DNA of 64,000 nt, from NCBI RefSeq assembly GCF_014138265.1, contig NZ_JACGXL010000001.1, positions 186,001 through 250,000 on the forward strand, read 5' to 3'. Of this stretch, positions 1 to 7,646 are shown in pieces. A model generated the notes under the pieces. It was not told the DNA's origin and did no database searches. It saw only the letters and a list, made by a program, of their open reading frames with translations. Every line of letters begins with the position of its first letter. The stretch's first letter is position 1. The stretch comes from Dokdonella fugitiva (GTDB lineage Bacteria; Pseudomonadota; Gammaproteobacteria; Xanthomonadales; Rhodanobacteraceae). A program made the position numbers and the translations under genes.

Positions 1-688
1 TTTCGACGTACGGCGGCACGCCGGCGTACTGCGTGACTGCGCCGATGCCCGCGTTGTACGCGGCCGCGACGAGGGTCAGGTCGCCTTCGTAGCGGTTCTG
101 CAGCGCGCGCAGGTGGCGTGCACCGGCGAGGATCGACTCGCTCGCCGACAGGGGGTCCTTCACGCCGTAGTCGCCGATCACGTCGGGCATCAGCTGCATC
201 ACGCCGCGTGCGCCCTTGTCCGACACCGCCTGCGGATCGTAGTAGCTCTCCGCGTGCGCGATCGCGCGCAACCAGGCTTCCTCGACCCCGGTCTTCTTCG
301 CCGCGCTGCGGAACTCGCGCGGGAATGCATCCATGCGCGGCGCGCCGACCTCGCCGAGGCCCGCGTGCGCAGGCGAACCCGCCGGCGTCGCGACGGTGAA
401 CGCGAGCACCGGCGTCGAGCCGGGCAAGTTGCGCGTGCTGTAGACGGTGCGACCGTCCTGCTCGCGCTGGTAGAGCGTGCCGTGGAATACGCCCATCTGC
501 CCCCACAGGTTCGGCAGCGCGGCTGCGTCGTCGTCGAGCTCCTTCGCGAAGCATTGCGAACCCGGCTCGGGTGCGGTCGCGAGGCTCACGGTGCCGTCGC
601 GGATGCAGCGGTAGACGGTGCGTGCGCTCGCGTGTGCGATCGGGAGCAGGGCGATGGCGAGCGCGATGAGGGGGCGCGAGGGGCTCAT
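1..688 (-). CDS. Secreted lytic transglycosylase (SLT domain), 3' end cut by the window edge
   Basis: The visible 229 residues start at ATG 686-688 (reverse strand) and run off the window start, so the C-terminus is missing. Residues 1-21 form a signal peptide. Residues about 24-46 (TVYRCIRDG...GSQC) resemble a DUF4124-type N-terminal segment. From about residue 125 a goose-type/SLT lytic transglycosylase domain begins: the likely catalytic Glu is E147 in IAHAESYYDP, followed by GARGVMQLMP and the YNAG motif (211-214). By family, it cleaves the MurNAc-GlcNAc bond of peptidoglycan in the periplasm, producing 1,6-anhydro ends. The domain call is strong; the specific cellular role is unknown. 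Confidence 0.9.
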   Translation of the reverse strand, partial: MSPSRPLIALAIALLPIAHASARTVYRCIRDGTVSLATAPEPGSQCFAKELDDDAAALPNLWGQMGVFHGTLYQREQDGRTVYSTRNLPGSTPVLAFTVATPAGSPAHAGLGEVGAPRMDAFPREFRSAAKKTGVEEAWLRAIAHAESYYDPQAVSDKGARGVMQLMPDVIGDYGVKDPLSASESILAGARHLRALQNRYEGDLTLVAAAYNAGIGAVTQYAGVPPYVE

Positions 689-824
689 TCGGGGCGATTG
701 TAGGGGGAAGGGGTGAATGATCGCGGTATCGGGGGCTTTTTCGCTTGCGGGAGAAGGTAGGGTGAGGGCGCTTGTGCGGTGCGCTTATCGTTGATGTTGT
801 TCTTTAGAACGGCAACGCAGAGCT

Positions 825-943
825 TCCTTCGCGAAAACCGACCCGCGTCCCTGCGTGTTCGTCCCGCATCCCTGCGGGCCGGTCACTTTCTCTTGCTTGC
901 CCAAGAGAAAGTAACCAAAGAGAAGGGCACCCCTGCAGCGGCG
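825..943 (+). repeat. Left arm of the composite inverted repeat
   Basis: This arm is repeated in reverse complement at about 1479-1590. Shared parts include the CCGACCCGC(G/A)TCCCTGCG block, a hairpin with TCCCT loop, the 14-bp hairpin at 881-916, and the following ACCAAAGAGAAGGGCACCCC block. Similar intergenic repeats are, from general knowledge, common in Lysobacterales genomes, but copy number cannot be judged from one window. Confidence 0.8.
881..916 (+). repeat. Strong hairpin in left repeat arm
   Basis: GGTCACTTTCTCTT pairs with AAGAGAAAGTAACC across the loop GCTTGCCC, with one mismatch in 14 bp. The sister hairpin at 1501-1536 is perfect. No T-run follows, so it is not a typical rho-independent terminator. 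Confidence 0.8.
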
Positions 944-987
944 CCCTCCGGGCATCCTGCCCTACGGGTGCGTGAACGGCAGCCGGG

Positions 988-1022
988 GTTCGCCGACGGC
1001 GCTTCCTGCGCCGACGGCGAAC
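988..1022 (+). repeat. Covarying hairpin, left copy
   Basis: GTTCGCCG / CGGCGAAC form an outer 8-bp stem and CGGCGC / GCGCCG an inner 6-bp stem, separated by an A-A mismatch, with loop TTCCT. The counterpart at 1393-1428 keeps the same architecture with different base pairs. Confidence 0.75.
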
Positions 1023-1098
1023 GCGCGCACATCCCTGTGCGCGCCCCCGCGGGCTGATCGGACCGCCGTTCACCGCCGCTGAAGGGGCCCGAAGAGCG

Positions 1099-1312
1099 GC
1101 GCGCTCCTGCGCGCAGAAGCCGAAGCGAGAGCACAGCGATGCGGGCGCATCGTCTCGGTGCTGGCGCTCGAAGAGCATCGCGACTTCCGTCGCTCCCACA
1201 CCAGCGCGCACGCGCGTCGTCATCGCTTTCTTGTGGGGGCGGCGGAAACCGCGACGCATCTCCTTGATGCTGCGATGTCCTGCCGCTCTTGCTTCTGCGC
1301 GCAGGAGCGCGC
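1099..1312. repeat. Perfect 21-bp inverted repeat around the centre of the element
   Basis: The 21 bases at 1099-1119 (starting GCGCGCTCCTGCGCGC) are the exact reverse complement of 1292-1312. Each arm itself contains a GCGCG-CTCCTG-CGCGC hairpin. The roughly 170 bp between the arms is the centre of the whole palindrome; I recognise nothing coding in it. Confidence 0.8.
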
Positions 1313-1392
1313 TGCTTTTTATCCGGGTCCCCGTGCGGCCCGGCGAGCGGGCGGAGGAAAAGCCCGCAGGGGCGCGCGCAGGAAGCGCGCGC

Positions 1393-1428
1393 GTTCGTTG
1401 CCGGTACATGGATGTACCGTCAACGAAC
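1393..1428 (+). repeat. Covarying hairpin, right copy
   Basis: GTTCGTTG / CAACGAAC form an outer 8-bp stem and CGGTACA / TGTACCG an inner 7-bp stem, loop TGGA (TCCA on the other strand). Compared with 988-1022, two C:G pairs of the outer stem are T:A pairs and the inner stem is almost entirely re-paired. Confidence 0.75.
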
Positions 1429-1478
1429 CCCGCAGCCCGCTCGCGCAGTCAGCGGGCAAGGAAGCCCGCTGACCGGGC

Positions 1479-1590
1479 CGCCCGGGGTGCCCTTCTCTTT
1501 GGTTACTTTCTCTTGGGCAAGCAAGAGAAAGTAACCCGCTCGCAGGGATGCGAGCGGAAAACGCAGGGATGCGGGTCGGTTATCGCGAAA
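1479..1590 (-). repeat. Right arm of the composite inverted repeat
   Basis: Reverse-complement partner of 825-943. It includes the perfect 14-bp hairpin at 1501-1536 (GGTTACTTTCTCTT / AAGAGAAAGTAACC, loop GGGCAAGC) and a CTCGC-ATCCCT-GCGAG hairpin that corresponds to CCCGC-ATCCCT-GCGGG in the left arm. Similarity continues weakly to about 1640. Confidence 0.8.
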
Positions 1591-1697
1591 GAAGAGAAGC
1601 GTCGCGCGCCGTCGTTCAAGAAGAACGACGGACACCACGCGCCAGAAGGGCTCCCGCAAGCGGGAGAGGGGAAATGAGCGCGAAGCGCCAATCGCGC

Positions 1698-2687
1698 TCA
1701 AAGGGTCAACGACAGAAAAAACGTCACATCCTGCGCATGTTTCGCGATCGCGTCCTCCACGAGGCCCGCGCGCAGCGTCCACCCGGCCTTCGCGTGCCAC
1801 GCGGACGAGAGCGCGAGCGTCGCGGCATCGTCGAGCAGCGGGATCGCGCTGTCGTAGAGCGCGCCGTGCCATTGCAGCTGTGCGGCGACGTCCCAGCCGG
1901 GACGCAGCACGTAGCCGAACGTCGCGTCGGCGAACGGGACGACGTCGTTCGCGCGGTTGGGCAGCAGCTCGGTGTCGCCGCGGCGCATCGCGCCGGCGCG
2001 TACGCCCCACGGCAGGCGCGTCGTCGCGTCGGTCGACTGCGCGGCGAGCCAGAGGCTCGCGTCGACGGCGCGGTCGTCGACGAGCGGGCTCGCGTGCGTG
2101 GTCGGCAGCTTCAGGGTCGCGCCGACCTGCCACTCGTGCGTGCCCGTGGGCAGGCGCCAGGCGACGTCGACGAGCAGCGGCGTCGCGGCGTGCAACGTGC
2201 GGTCGAGCGTGATGCGGTCGCCCGCACCGTCGTCGTAGGCGATGACGTGGCCGCTGCTCGCGATTTGGCCGCGGTCGCCGTTGTCGAGGCCGAAGGCACG
2301 GTGCCAGTCCTCGATGAAGTCGTCGAGGAAGCCGTCGTCGAAGGCGATCGCGCCGATCGTCGCGCGCGCGATCCAGCGGTCGCCGAACGCATGCGTGACC
2401 GCGATGCGCGCTTCATGGAACTCGCCGTCGTAGAGCAGGTGCTCGCTGCCGCGGTCGAACGCGAGCTCGGTGTTGCTCGCGCTCGCGACGACGTCGACGC
2501 GCCACGCGTCGGCCGCCGCCGACGCCGGCGCGAACGGCAGGCCGCTCGCGGCGGCGAACGGGTTCGCGTCGCGATACAACAGCCAGGGCGCGCCCTCGTC
2601 GGCCGCCGCGATCGCGGGCGCGAACGCAGCGAGCAGCGCGAACCGGGCCGCCGTGCGGCGGTCCGGTCGCAACGTCGCGTCAACCAT
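1698..2687 (-). CDS. DUF3187-like exported protein, third gene of the RND efflux operon
   Basis: 329 aa. Residues 1-28 look like a signal peptide with an Arg-rich start (cleavage near AIAAA-DEG). Then comes RDANPFAAASGLPF (about 39-52), which resembles the NP...GLP start typical of the DUF3187 family. The rest is a series of alternating hydrophobic/polar strands ending in aromatic LSLTL-type residues, as expected of an outer-membrane beta-barrel. The ATG lies inside the end of the upstream pump gene (overlap ATGGTTGA, 2680-2687), implying translational coupling. No TolC-type partner is present in the operon, so a link to pump function is an inference from position only. Confidence 0.7.
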   Translation of the reverse strand: MVDATLRPDRRTAARFALLAAFAPAIAAADEGAPWLLYRDANPFAAASGLPFAPASAAADAWRVDVVASASNTELAFDRGSEHLLYDGEFHEARIAVTHAFGDRWIARATIGAIAFDDGFLDDFIEDWHRAFGLDNGDRGQIASSGHVIAYDDGAGDRITLDRTLHAATPLLVDVAWRLPTGTHEWQVGATLKLPTTHASPLVDDRAVDASLWLAAQSTDATTRLPWGVRAGAMRRGDTELLPNRANDVVPFADATFGYVLRPGWDVAAQLQWHGALYDSAIPLLDDAATLALSSAWHAKAGWTLRAGLVEDAIAKHAQDVTFFLSLTL

Positions 2688-5600
2688 GCGGGTGCGGCGA
2701 CGAGGTCGCGGCGAGCGTCTCCTCGGGCGGCTCCATCTTGTCGCCGAGCAGGCGACGCACGATCACGTAGAAGATCGGGATGAACAGCACGCCGAGGAAG
2801 GTCGCGAAGATCATGCCGCCGATCACGCCGGTGCCGATCGCGTGGCGCGCGTTGGCGCCGGCGCCGGTCGAGATCGCCAGCGGCAGCACGCCGAGGATGA
2901 AGCAGAACGAGGTCATCAGGATCGGGCGCAGTCGCAGGCGCGCGGCGTCGACCACCGCGGTCGCGAGCTTGCGCCCGGCGCGTTGCTCCTCGACCGCGAA
3001 TTCGACGATCAGGATCGCGTTCTTCGCGGCGAGGCCGATGATCGTGATGAGGCCGATCTTGAAGAAGATGTCGTTGTTGAGGTTCGCGTCGAAGGTGTGG
3101 CGCATGAGCGTGGCGATCAGCGCGCCCGTGATGCCGACCGGCACCACCAGCATCACCGCGAACGGGATCGACCAGCTCTCGTACAGCGCGGCGAGGCAGA
3201 GGAACACGACGAGGATCGACAGCGCGAACAGCAGCGGCGCCTGGTTGCCGGAGATGATCTCCTGCAGCGACTGGCCCGACCACTGGTAGCTGAAGCCGCT
3301 CGGGAAGTCCTTGCCGCCGATGATGTCCTGCATCGCCTGCATCGCTTCGCCGGAGCTGTGGCCCGGCGACGGACCACCGTTCATCTGGATCGCGGAATAG
3401 CCGTTGTAGCGCGTGAGGCTCGGCGAACCCATGCTCCATTCGGTGCGCACGACGTTCGACAGCGGCACCATCGGGCGCGTGCCGTCGGACGACGCGCCGG
3501 CGGCGGCCGCGCTGCTCGGCACGTAGAAGTGGCCGACCGCGTCGGGCGACATGCGGTACGGCGCGTCGGCCTGCATGATCACGCGCTGTACGCGGCCCTG
3601 GTGGAAGAAGTCGTCGACGTAGACGGGCGCGAGCATGAGCTGGATCGCCGAGTAGACGTCGGTGAGCGAGATGCCCATCGACTGCGCCTGCACGCGATCG
3701 ACCGTCATCTTGACCTGGGTGCTGTCCTCGAGGCCGTTCGGGCGCACGCCGGCGAGCTGCGGCGACTTGCCCGCCGCGCCGAGCAGCGCGTTGCGCGCGG
3801 CGATCAGCGCGTCGTGGCCGGCACCGCTGCGGTCCTGCAGGTACATCTCGAAGCCACCGAACTGCGACAGGCCCGGGATCGTCGGCAGGTTCAGCACGAA
3901 CACCTGCGCGTCCTTGATCTGCATGAAGTTCGCGCCGTTGAGCTGCTGCGCGAGCGCGCTCGACACGTGCGGGCGCTCCTTCCATGGCTTGAGCCGGTAG
4001 AACGCCATGCCGACGTTCTCGCCCTGGCCGACGAAGCTGAAGCCGGACACGGTGACCACGCCTTCGACGTCGGGGTTCTTGCGGCCGATCGAGCGCACCT
4101 GCTCCATGACCTTGTTGGTGCGGTCGATGGTCGCGCCCGGCGGCAGCTGCACGATCGCGAGCAGGTAGCCCTGGTCTTCCTCCGGCACGAAGCTGCCCGG
4201 CAGGCGGGTGAACAGGAAGCCGCACAGCACCGCGATCGCGAGGAACACGACGAACCACGACGGCGAATGGCGCACCGCGCTGCGCACGTGGCCGGTGTAG
4301 ACGTTCTGGGTCCAGTTGAAGCTGTCGTTGAACCAGCGGAACACAACGTTCTTCTTGGTGTCGTGCATCGGCTTGAGCATGCTCGCGCACAGCGCGGGCG
4401 TGAAGGCGAGGGCGAGGAACGCCGAGAAGCCCATCGACACCGCGATGGTCAGCGCGAACTGGCGATAGATCGCGCCCGCGCTGCCGCTCTGCATCGCGCT
4501 CGGGATGAACACCGCGGCGAGCACGACCGCGATCGCGATGACCGCGCCGGTGATCTGGCTCATCGCCTTGCGCGTCGCCTCCTTCGGCGACAGGCCTTCC
4601 TCGGCCATGATGCGTTCGACGTTCTCGATCACCACGATCGCGTCGTCGACGACGATGCCGATCGCGAGCACCATGCCGAACAGGCTCAGCTGGTTGATCG
4701 AGAAGCCGAGCATCCACATGCCGAGGAAGCCGCCCATCAGCGCGACCGGGATGACCAGGGTCGGGATCAGCGTGATGCGGAAGTTCTGCAGGAAGATCAG
4801 CATGACGAGGAAGACCAGCACGATCGCCTCGAACAGCGTCTTGACCACTTCCTCGATCGAGATCTGGATGAAGTCGGAGGTGTCGTACGGGATGAACCAC
4901 GACACGCCCTTCGGGAAGCCGGGCTGCAGCTCGGCGAGCTTGGCCTTGACCGCCTTGGCGACGCCGAGCGCGTTCGCGCCGGTGAGCAGCTGCACGCCGA
5001 AGCCGGCGGTCGAGGTGTCGTTGTACTTCAGCGCGAAGCCGTAGCTGCCCGGGCCGATCTCGATGCGCGCGACGTCCTTGAGGCGCACGGTGGTGCCGTC
5101 GCTGTTCGTGCGCAGCAGGATGTTCTCGAACTGCTCGGGTTCGCTGAAGCGGCCCTCGGCGCGCACGGTCGCGGTGAAGCTCGCGCCGCCCGCGGACGGC
5201 TCGGCACCGACAGAACCCGCGGCCACCTGCACGTTCTGGCCGCGCACCGCGGCGAGTACTTCGGTCGCCGACAGGTTGAAGCCGTGCAGCTTGTCCGGGT
5301 CGAGCCAGATGCGCATCGCGAACTCGGAGCCGAACTGGAACGCGCTGCCGACGCCGGGGATGCGCTGGATCTGGTCGAGCACCTGGGTCGCGACGACGTT
5401 GTTGAGCGCGTAGGTGTCCATCGAGCCGTCGTCGGACTTGAGCATGCCGACCATGAGGAAGCCCGGGTTCACCTTCGACACGGTGATGCCCTGCTGGATC
5501 ACCTCGGTCGGCAGGCGCGGCTGCGCGAGCGAGACGCGGTTCTGCGTCTGCACCGCGGCGATGTCGGCGTCGGTGCCCGGCTCGAACGTGAGCGTGATCG

Positions 5601-5865
5601 ACGCCGAGCCGCTCGAGCTCGAGCTCGAGCTGAAGTAGAGCAGGTGGTCGACGCCGGTGAGCTGCTGCTCGATGACCTGGGTCACGGTCTTCTCGACCGT
5701 GCTCGCGTCCGCACCCGGATAGACCGCATTGACGGCCACCTGCGGCGGCGCGATCGTCGGATACGCCTCGACGCCGAGCTGGCTGATCGCGATCACGCCG
5801 CCCAGCGTGATGAGGATCGCGATGACCCAGGCGAAGATCGGACGCTCGATGAAGAAACTGGGCAT
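2680..5865 (-). CDS. RND efflux pump permease, HAE1 (AcrB/MexB) family
   Basis: 1061 aa, close to the usual length of about 1050. It starts MPSFFIERPIFAWVIAI like AcrB. Around residue 405 it has IVVDDAIVVIENVERI, with the two transmembrane Asp residues used for proton coupling, and the usual two six-helix blocks with large periplasmic loops. By family it exports hydrophobic or amphiphilic drugs from the inner membrane/periplasm, driven by proton flow, with the adaptor encoded just upstream (5977-7167; 111-nt gap). Odd feature: a run of seven serines in the N-terminal porter region, where AcrB has a more varied sequence, encoded by an AGCTCG hexanucleotide repeat. Confidence 0.95.
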   Translation of the reverse strand: MPSFFIERPIFAWVIAILITLGGVIAISQLGVEAYPTIAPPQVAVNAVYPGADASTVEKTVTQVIEQQLTGVDHLLYFSSSSSSSGSASITLTFEPGTDADIAAVQTQNRVSLAQPRLPTEVIQQGITVSKVNPGFLMVGMLKSDDGSMDTYALNNVVATQVLDQIQRIPGVGSAFQFGSEFAMRIWLDPDKLHGFNLSATEVLAAVRGQNVQVAAGSVGAEPSAGGASFTATVRAEGRFSEPEQFENILLRTNSDGTTVRLKDVARIEIGPGSYGFALKYNDTSTAGFGVQLLTGANALGVAKAVKAKLAELQPGFPKGVSWFIPYDTSDFIQISIEEVVKTLFEAIVLVFLVMLIFLQNFRITLIPTLVIPVALMGGFLGMWMLGFSINQLSLFGMVLAIGIVVDDAIVVIENVERIMAEEGLSPKEATRKAMSQITGAVIAIAVVLAAVFIPSAMQSGSAGAIYRQFALTIAVSMGFSAFLALAFTPALCASMLKPMHDTKKNVVFRWFNDSFNWTQNVYTGHVRSAVRHSPSWFVVFLAIAVLCGFLFTRLPGSFVPEEDQGYLLAIVQLPPGATIDRTNKVMEQVRSIGRKNPDVEGVVTVSGFSFVGQGENVGMAFYRLKPWKERPHVSSALAQQLNGANFMQIKDAQVFVLNLPTIPGLSQFGGFEMYLQDRSGAGHDALIAARNALLGAAGKSPQLAGVRPNGLEDSTQVKMTVDRVQAQSMGISLTDVYSAIQLMLAPVYVDDFFHQGRVQRVIMQADAPYRMSPDAVGHFYVPSSAAAAGASSDGTRPMVPLSNVVRTEWSMGSPSLTRYNGYSAIQMNGGPSPGHSSGEAMQAMQDIIGGKDFPSGFSYQWSGQSLQEIISGNQAPLLFALSILVVFLCLAALYESWSIPFAVMLVVPVGITGALIATLMRHTFDANLNNDIFFKIGLITIIGLAAKNAILIVEFAVEEQRAGRKLATAVVDAARLRLRPILMTSFCFILGVLPLAISTGAGANARHAIGTGVIGGMIFATFLGVLFIPIFYVIVRRLLGDKMEPPEETLAATSSPHPHG
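5608..5635 (-). repeat. AGCTCG hexanucleotide tract inside the RND pump gene
   Basis: The coding strand reads AGC and TCG alternately for seven serine codons (three and a half hexamers). Such tracts can gain or lose units by slippage without breaking the frame. Confidence 0.85.
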
Positions 5866-5976
5866 GGTGATGGTCCCGGAATTGGCTGGAATCGCGAACG
5901 CCGGCCACGCGGGCCGCCGTTCGTGTGCCGCATCCCGCCCACGGACCGCGAGGTCCCGAGCGGGAGGCGTGCGTGC

Positions 5977-7167
5977 CTAGTGCTTCTCGCCCGCGGCGGC
6001 GGCCGGCGCGCCGTTCGGCGCCTGGCCGTTCGCCTCCGGCTGCCACGGCACGGCCTTCGCCGGCGCATCCGGATGCACCATCTGCACGCCGGAGACGACG
6101 ATCTGGTCGCCGTCGGCGATACCGCCGGTGACGATCCAGCTGTCGCCCTTGAGCGTTTCGGTTTCGATGCGCTTCTGCGCGACCTTGCCGTCCTGGCCGA
6201 CCACGAACACGTACGCGCCCTGGCCGTCGCGCTGCACCGCGCGCTGCGAGACGAGCCATGCGTGCTTGAGTTCGCCGAGGCTGAGGCGAACGTTGACGTA
6301 CATCCCCGGCAGCAGGCGGTGCTGCGGATTGGGCACGGTGCCGCGCAGGGTGACCGCACCGGTCGCCGCGTCGACCGCGGTGTCGGAGAAATCGAGCGTG
6401 CCGGCCTGATCGTAGGCGCTGCCGTCGGACATCGTCAGCTCGATCTTCGCCTTGCCCTGTTCGTACAGTTGCACGTCGCCCTTCGCGGCGGCGCGGCGCA
6501 TCTCGTCGAGCGAGCCGACCGCCTGGCTGAAGTTGACGTAGACCGGATCGATCTGCTCGACCGTGGTCAGCAGGGTCGCGTCGCCCTGGCCGACGAGCGC
6601 GCCTTCGGTCACCTGCTGCTTGCCCGCGCGTCCGGCGATCGGTGCGGTCACGTTGGCGTAGCCGAGGTTGATCTTCGCCGCCTCGACGTTGGCCTGCGCC
6701 TGCTTGACCGCGGCGGCGGCGGTGCGTTCGGCCGCGTTGGCGGCGTCGACGTCGGCCTTCGACAGCAAGCCCTTCTGCGCGACCGAGCGCGCGCGTTCGG
6801 CGGCGACGTGGTTGTTCTGGTAGGTCGCCTGCGCCGCGGCGAGGTTGGCGAGCTGTGCATTCAAGGTCGCACGCAGCGGAGCCGGGTCGATCTCGAACAG
6901 CAATTGGCCTTCCTTGACGTCGGTGCCTTCGGTGTAGACACGCTTCTGCAGCACGCCGGCGACGCGCGCACGCACGTCCGCCGTGCGTACCGCGGTGAGG
7001 CGCCCGACGAGTTCCTGCACCAGCGGCACCACGCCCGCCTTGGCGGTGATCACGCCGACTTCGGGCGGTGGCATCTGCTGTTGCTGCTGCGCCGACTTGC
7101 CGCAACCGGCGGCCAGGGCGGCGAGGGTTGCGACGGCGACAGGGGTCAATGCGCGATGCAACTTCAT
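5977..7167 (-). CDS. RND efflux periplasmic adaptor (AcrA/MexA family lipoprotein)
   Basis: 396 aa. The N-terminus is a lipoprotein signal with lipobox ALAAGC (Cys22), followed by GKSAQQQQQMPPPEV, a Gln-rich linker. RVAGVLQKRVYTEGTDVKEGQLLFEIDP is the first half of the lipoyl/barrel-sandwich fold. A helical hairpin (about 100-165) and the second lipoyl half (ANVTAPIAGRAGKQQVTEGALV) follow. It bridges the inner-membrane pump (2680-5865) to an outer-membrane channel that is not encoded here. AGGAAG lies 8 nt before the ATG. First gene of a three-gene operon; no TetR-type regulator gene lies next to it. Confidence 0.95.
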   Translation of the reverse strand: MKLHRALTPVAVATLAALAAGCGKSAQQQQQMPPPEVGVITAKAGVVPLVQELVGRLTAVRTADVRARVAGVLQKRVYTEGTDVKEGQLLFEIDPAPLRATLNAQLANLAAAQATYQNNHVAAERARSVAQKGLLSKADVDAANAAERTAAAAVKQAQANVEAAKINLGYANVTAPIAGRAGKQQVTEGALVGQGDATLLTTVEQIDPVYVNFSQAVGSLDEMRRAAAKGDVQLYEQGKAKIELTMSDGSAYDQAGTLDFSDTAVDAATGAVTLRGTVPNPQHRLLPGMYVNVRLSLGELKHAWLVSQRAVQRDGQGAYVFVVGQDGKVAQKRIETETLKGDSWIVTGGIADGDQIVVSGVQMVHPDAPAKAVPWQPEANGQAPNGAPAAAAGEKH

Positions 7168-7646
7168 CGTGGAGCTTCCTGTTCTCGGATGCGTAGGGGC
7201 GGCGGCCGATCGAAGACAACGGCGTGCGCGAGCGTCGCGCGAGCCGCGTCGGCAGCGACCGGACTATACCGCCGGGTACAGGAACATGCATCCTCACCGC
7301 GGCGGTTTTCGCCCAGGTCGAATGGCACTGTCGCGATCGCGAGCCTCGTGGGCACATCGCAGCCAGCCGGCTCCGCCACGACATGTCCGCCGTCGCACGG
7401 CGCGCGATCGCTGCCGCGCTTCAGCTCGCGTATAGGAAGCTCGGATGCGCCCGGACATTCGCGTTGCGCATGGACGGCGCGGAAACACGCGTGAAAAGGC
7501 GAGTCATCGACGTGGCCGCGAAGCCACGCGCAGCGGACCACGACGCATTCGTCGCGAGCCTTCGCCCACGCCCGCGCGTATGGATTCGCCGCGCCCTGCG
7601 GCGTATCCTTGCGGACCCGCATTTTTCCCCACTTTCGGACCTTTTC
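7168..7646. other. Divergent intergenic region between the efflux operon and glutamate dehydrogenase
   Basis: 479 bp with no convincing gene. It should hold the promoters of both operons. Near the efflux side is an 18-bp near-palindrome (7264-7281); near the dehydrogenase side is a T-rich stretch (7619-7646) just before the ATG. The dehydrogenase frame stays open through this interval but has no family-like sequence there. Confidence 0.7.
7264..7281 (-). promoter_or_regulatory. Candidate operator overlapping a -10-like box of the RND operon
   Basis: CTATACC-GCCG-GGTACAG is a 7+7 inverted repeat with one mismatch. On the minus strand it contains TATAGT (7263-7268), a fair -10 box, about 95 bp upstream of the adaptor start. 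No good -35 box is visible. The placement fits a repressor site, but no regulator is identified. Confidence 0.3.

Larger units (their letters stand above)
689..1697. other. Long non-coding interval holding a composite inverted-repeat element
   Basis: About 1 kb without a convincing gene. Open frames here have no start-proximal ribosome site, are Arg/Ser/Ala-rich in several frames, and run through hairpins. The interval is dominated by an imperfect palindrome (about 810-1640) described in separate entries. The first about 100 bp (689-800) would carry the promoter of the lytic transglycosylase gene. Confidence 0.7.

Noticed and set aside
804-1690. Several 60-240 aa frames in the composite repeat
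   Set aside because: They run through palindromes on both strands, lack ribosome sites and have no recognisable family features.
2111-7494. Very long open frames on both strands over the RND operon (more than 1600 codons)
   Set aside because: They are Arg/Ala/Gly-rich shadows caused by high GC; the AcrB and AcrA homologues occupy the same DNA in the correct frame.
7224-7646. N-terminal extension of the glutamate dehydrogenase
   Set aside because: The frame is open but the residues are Arg-rich and unlike the family; ATG 7647 gives the expected length.
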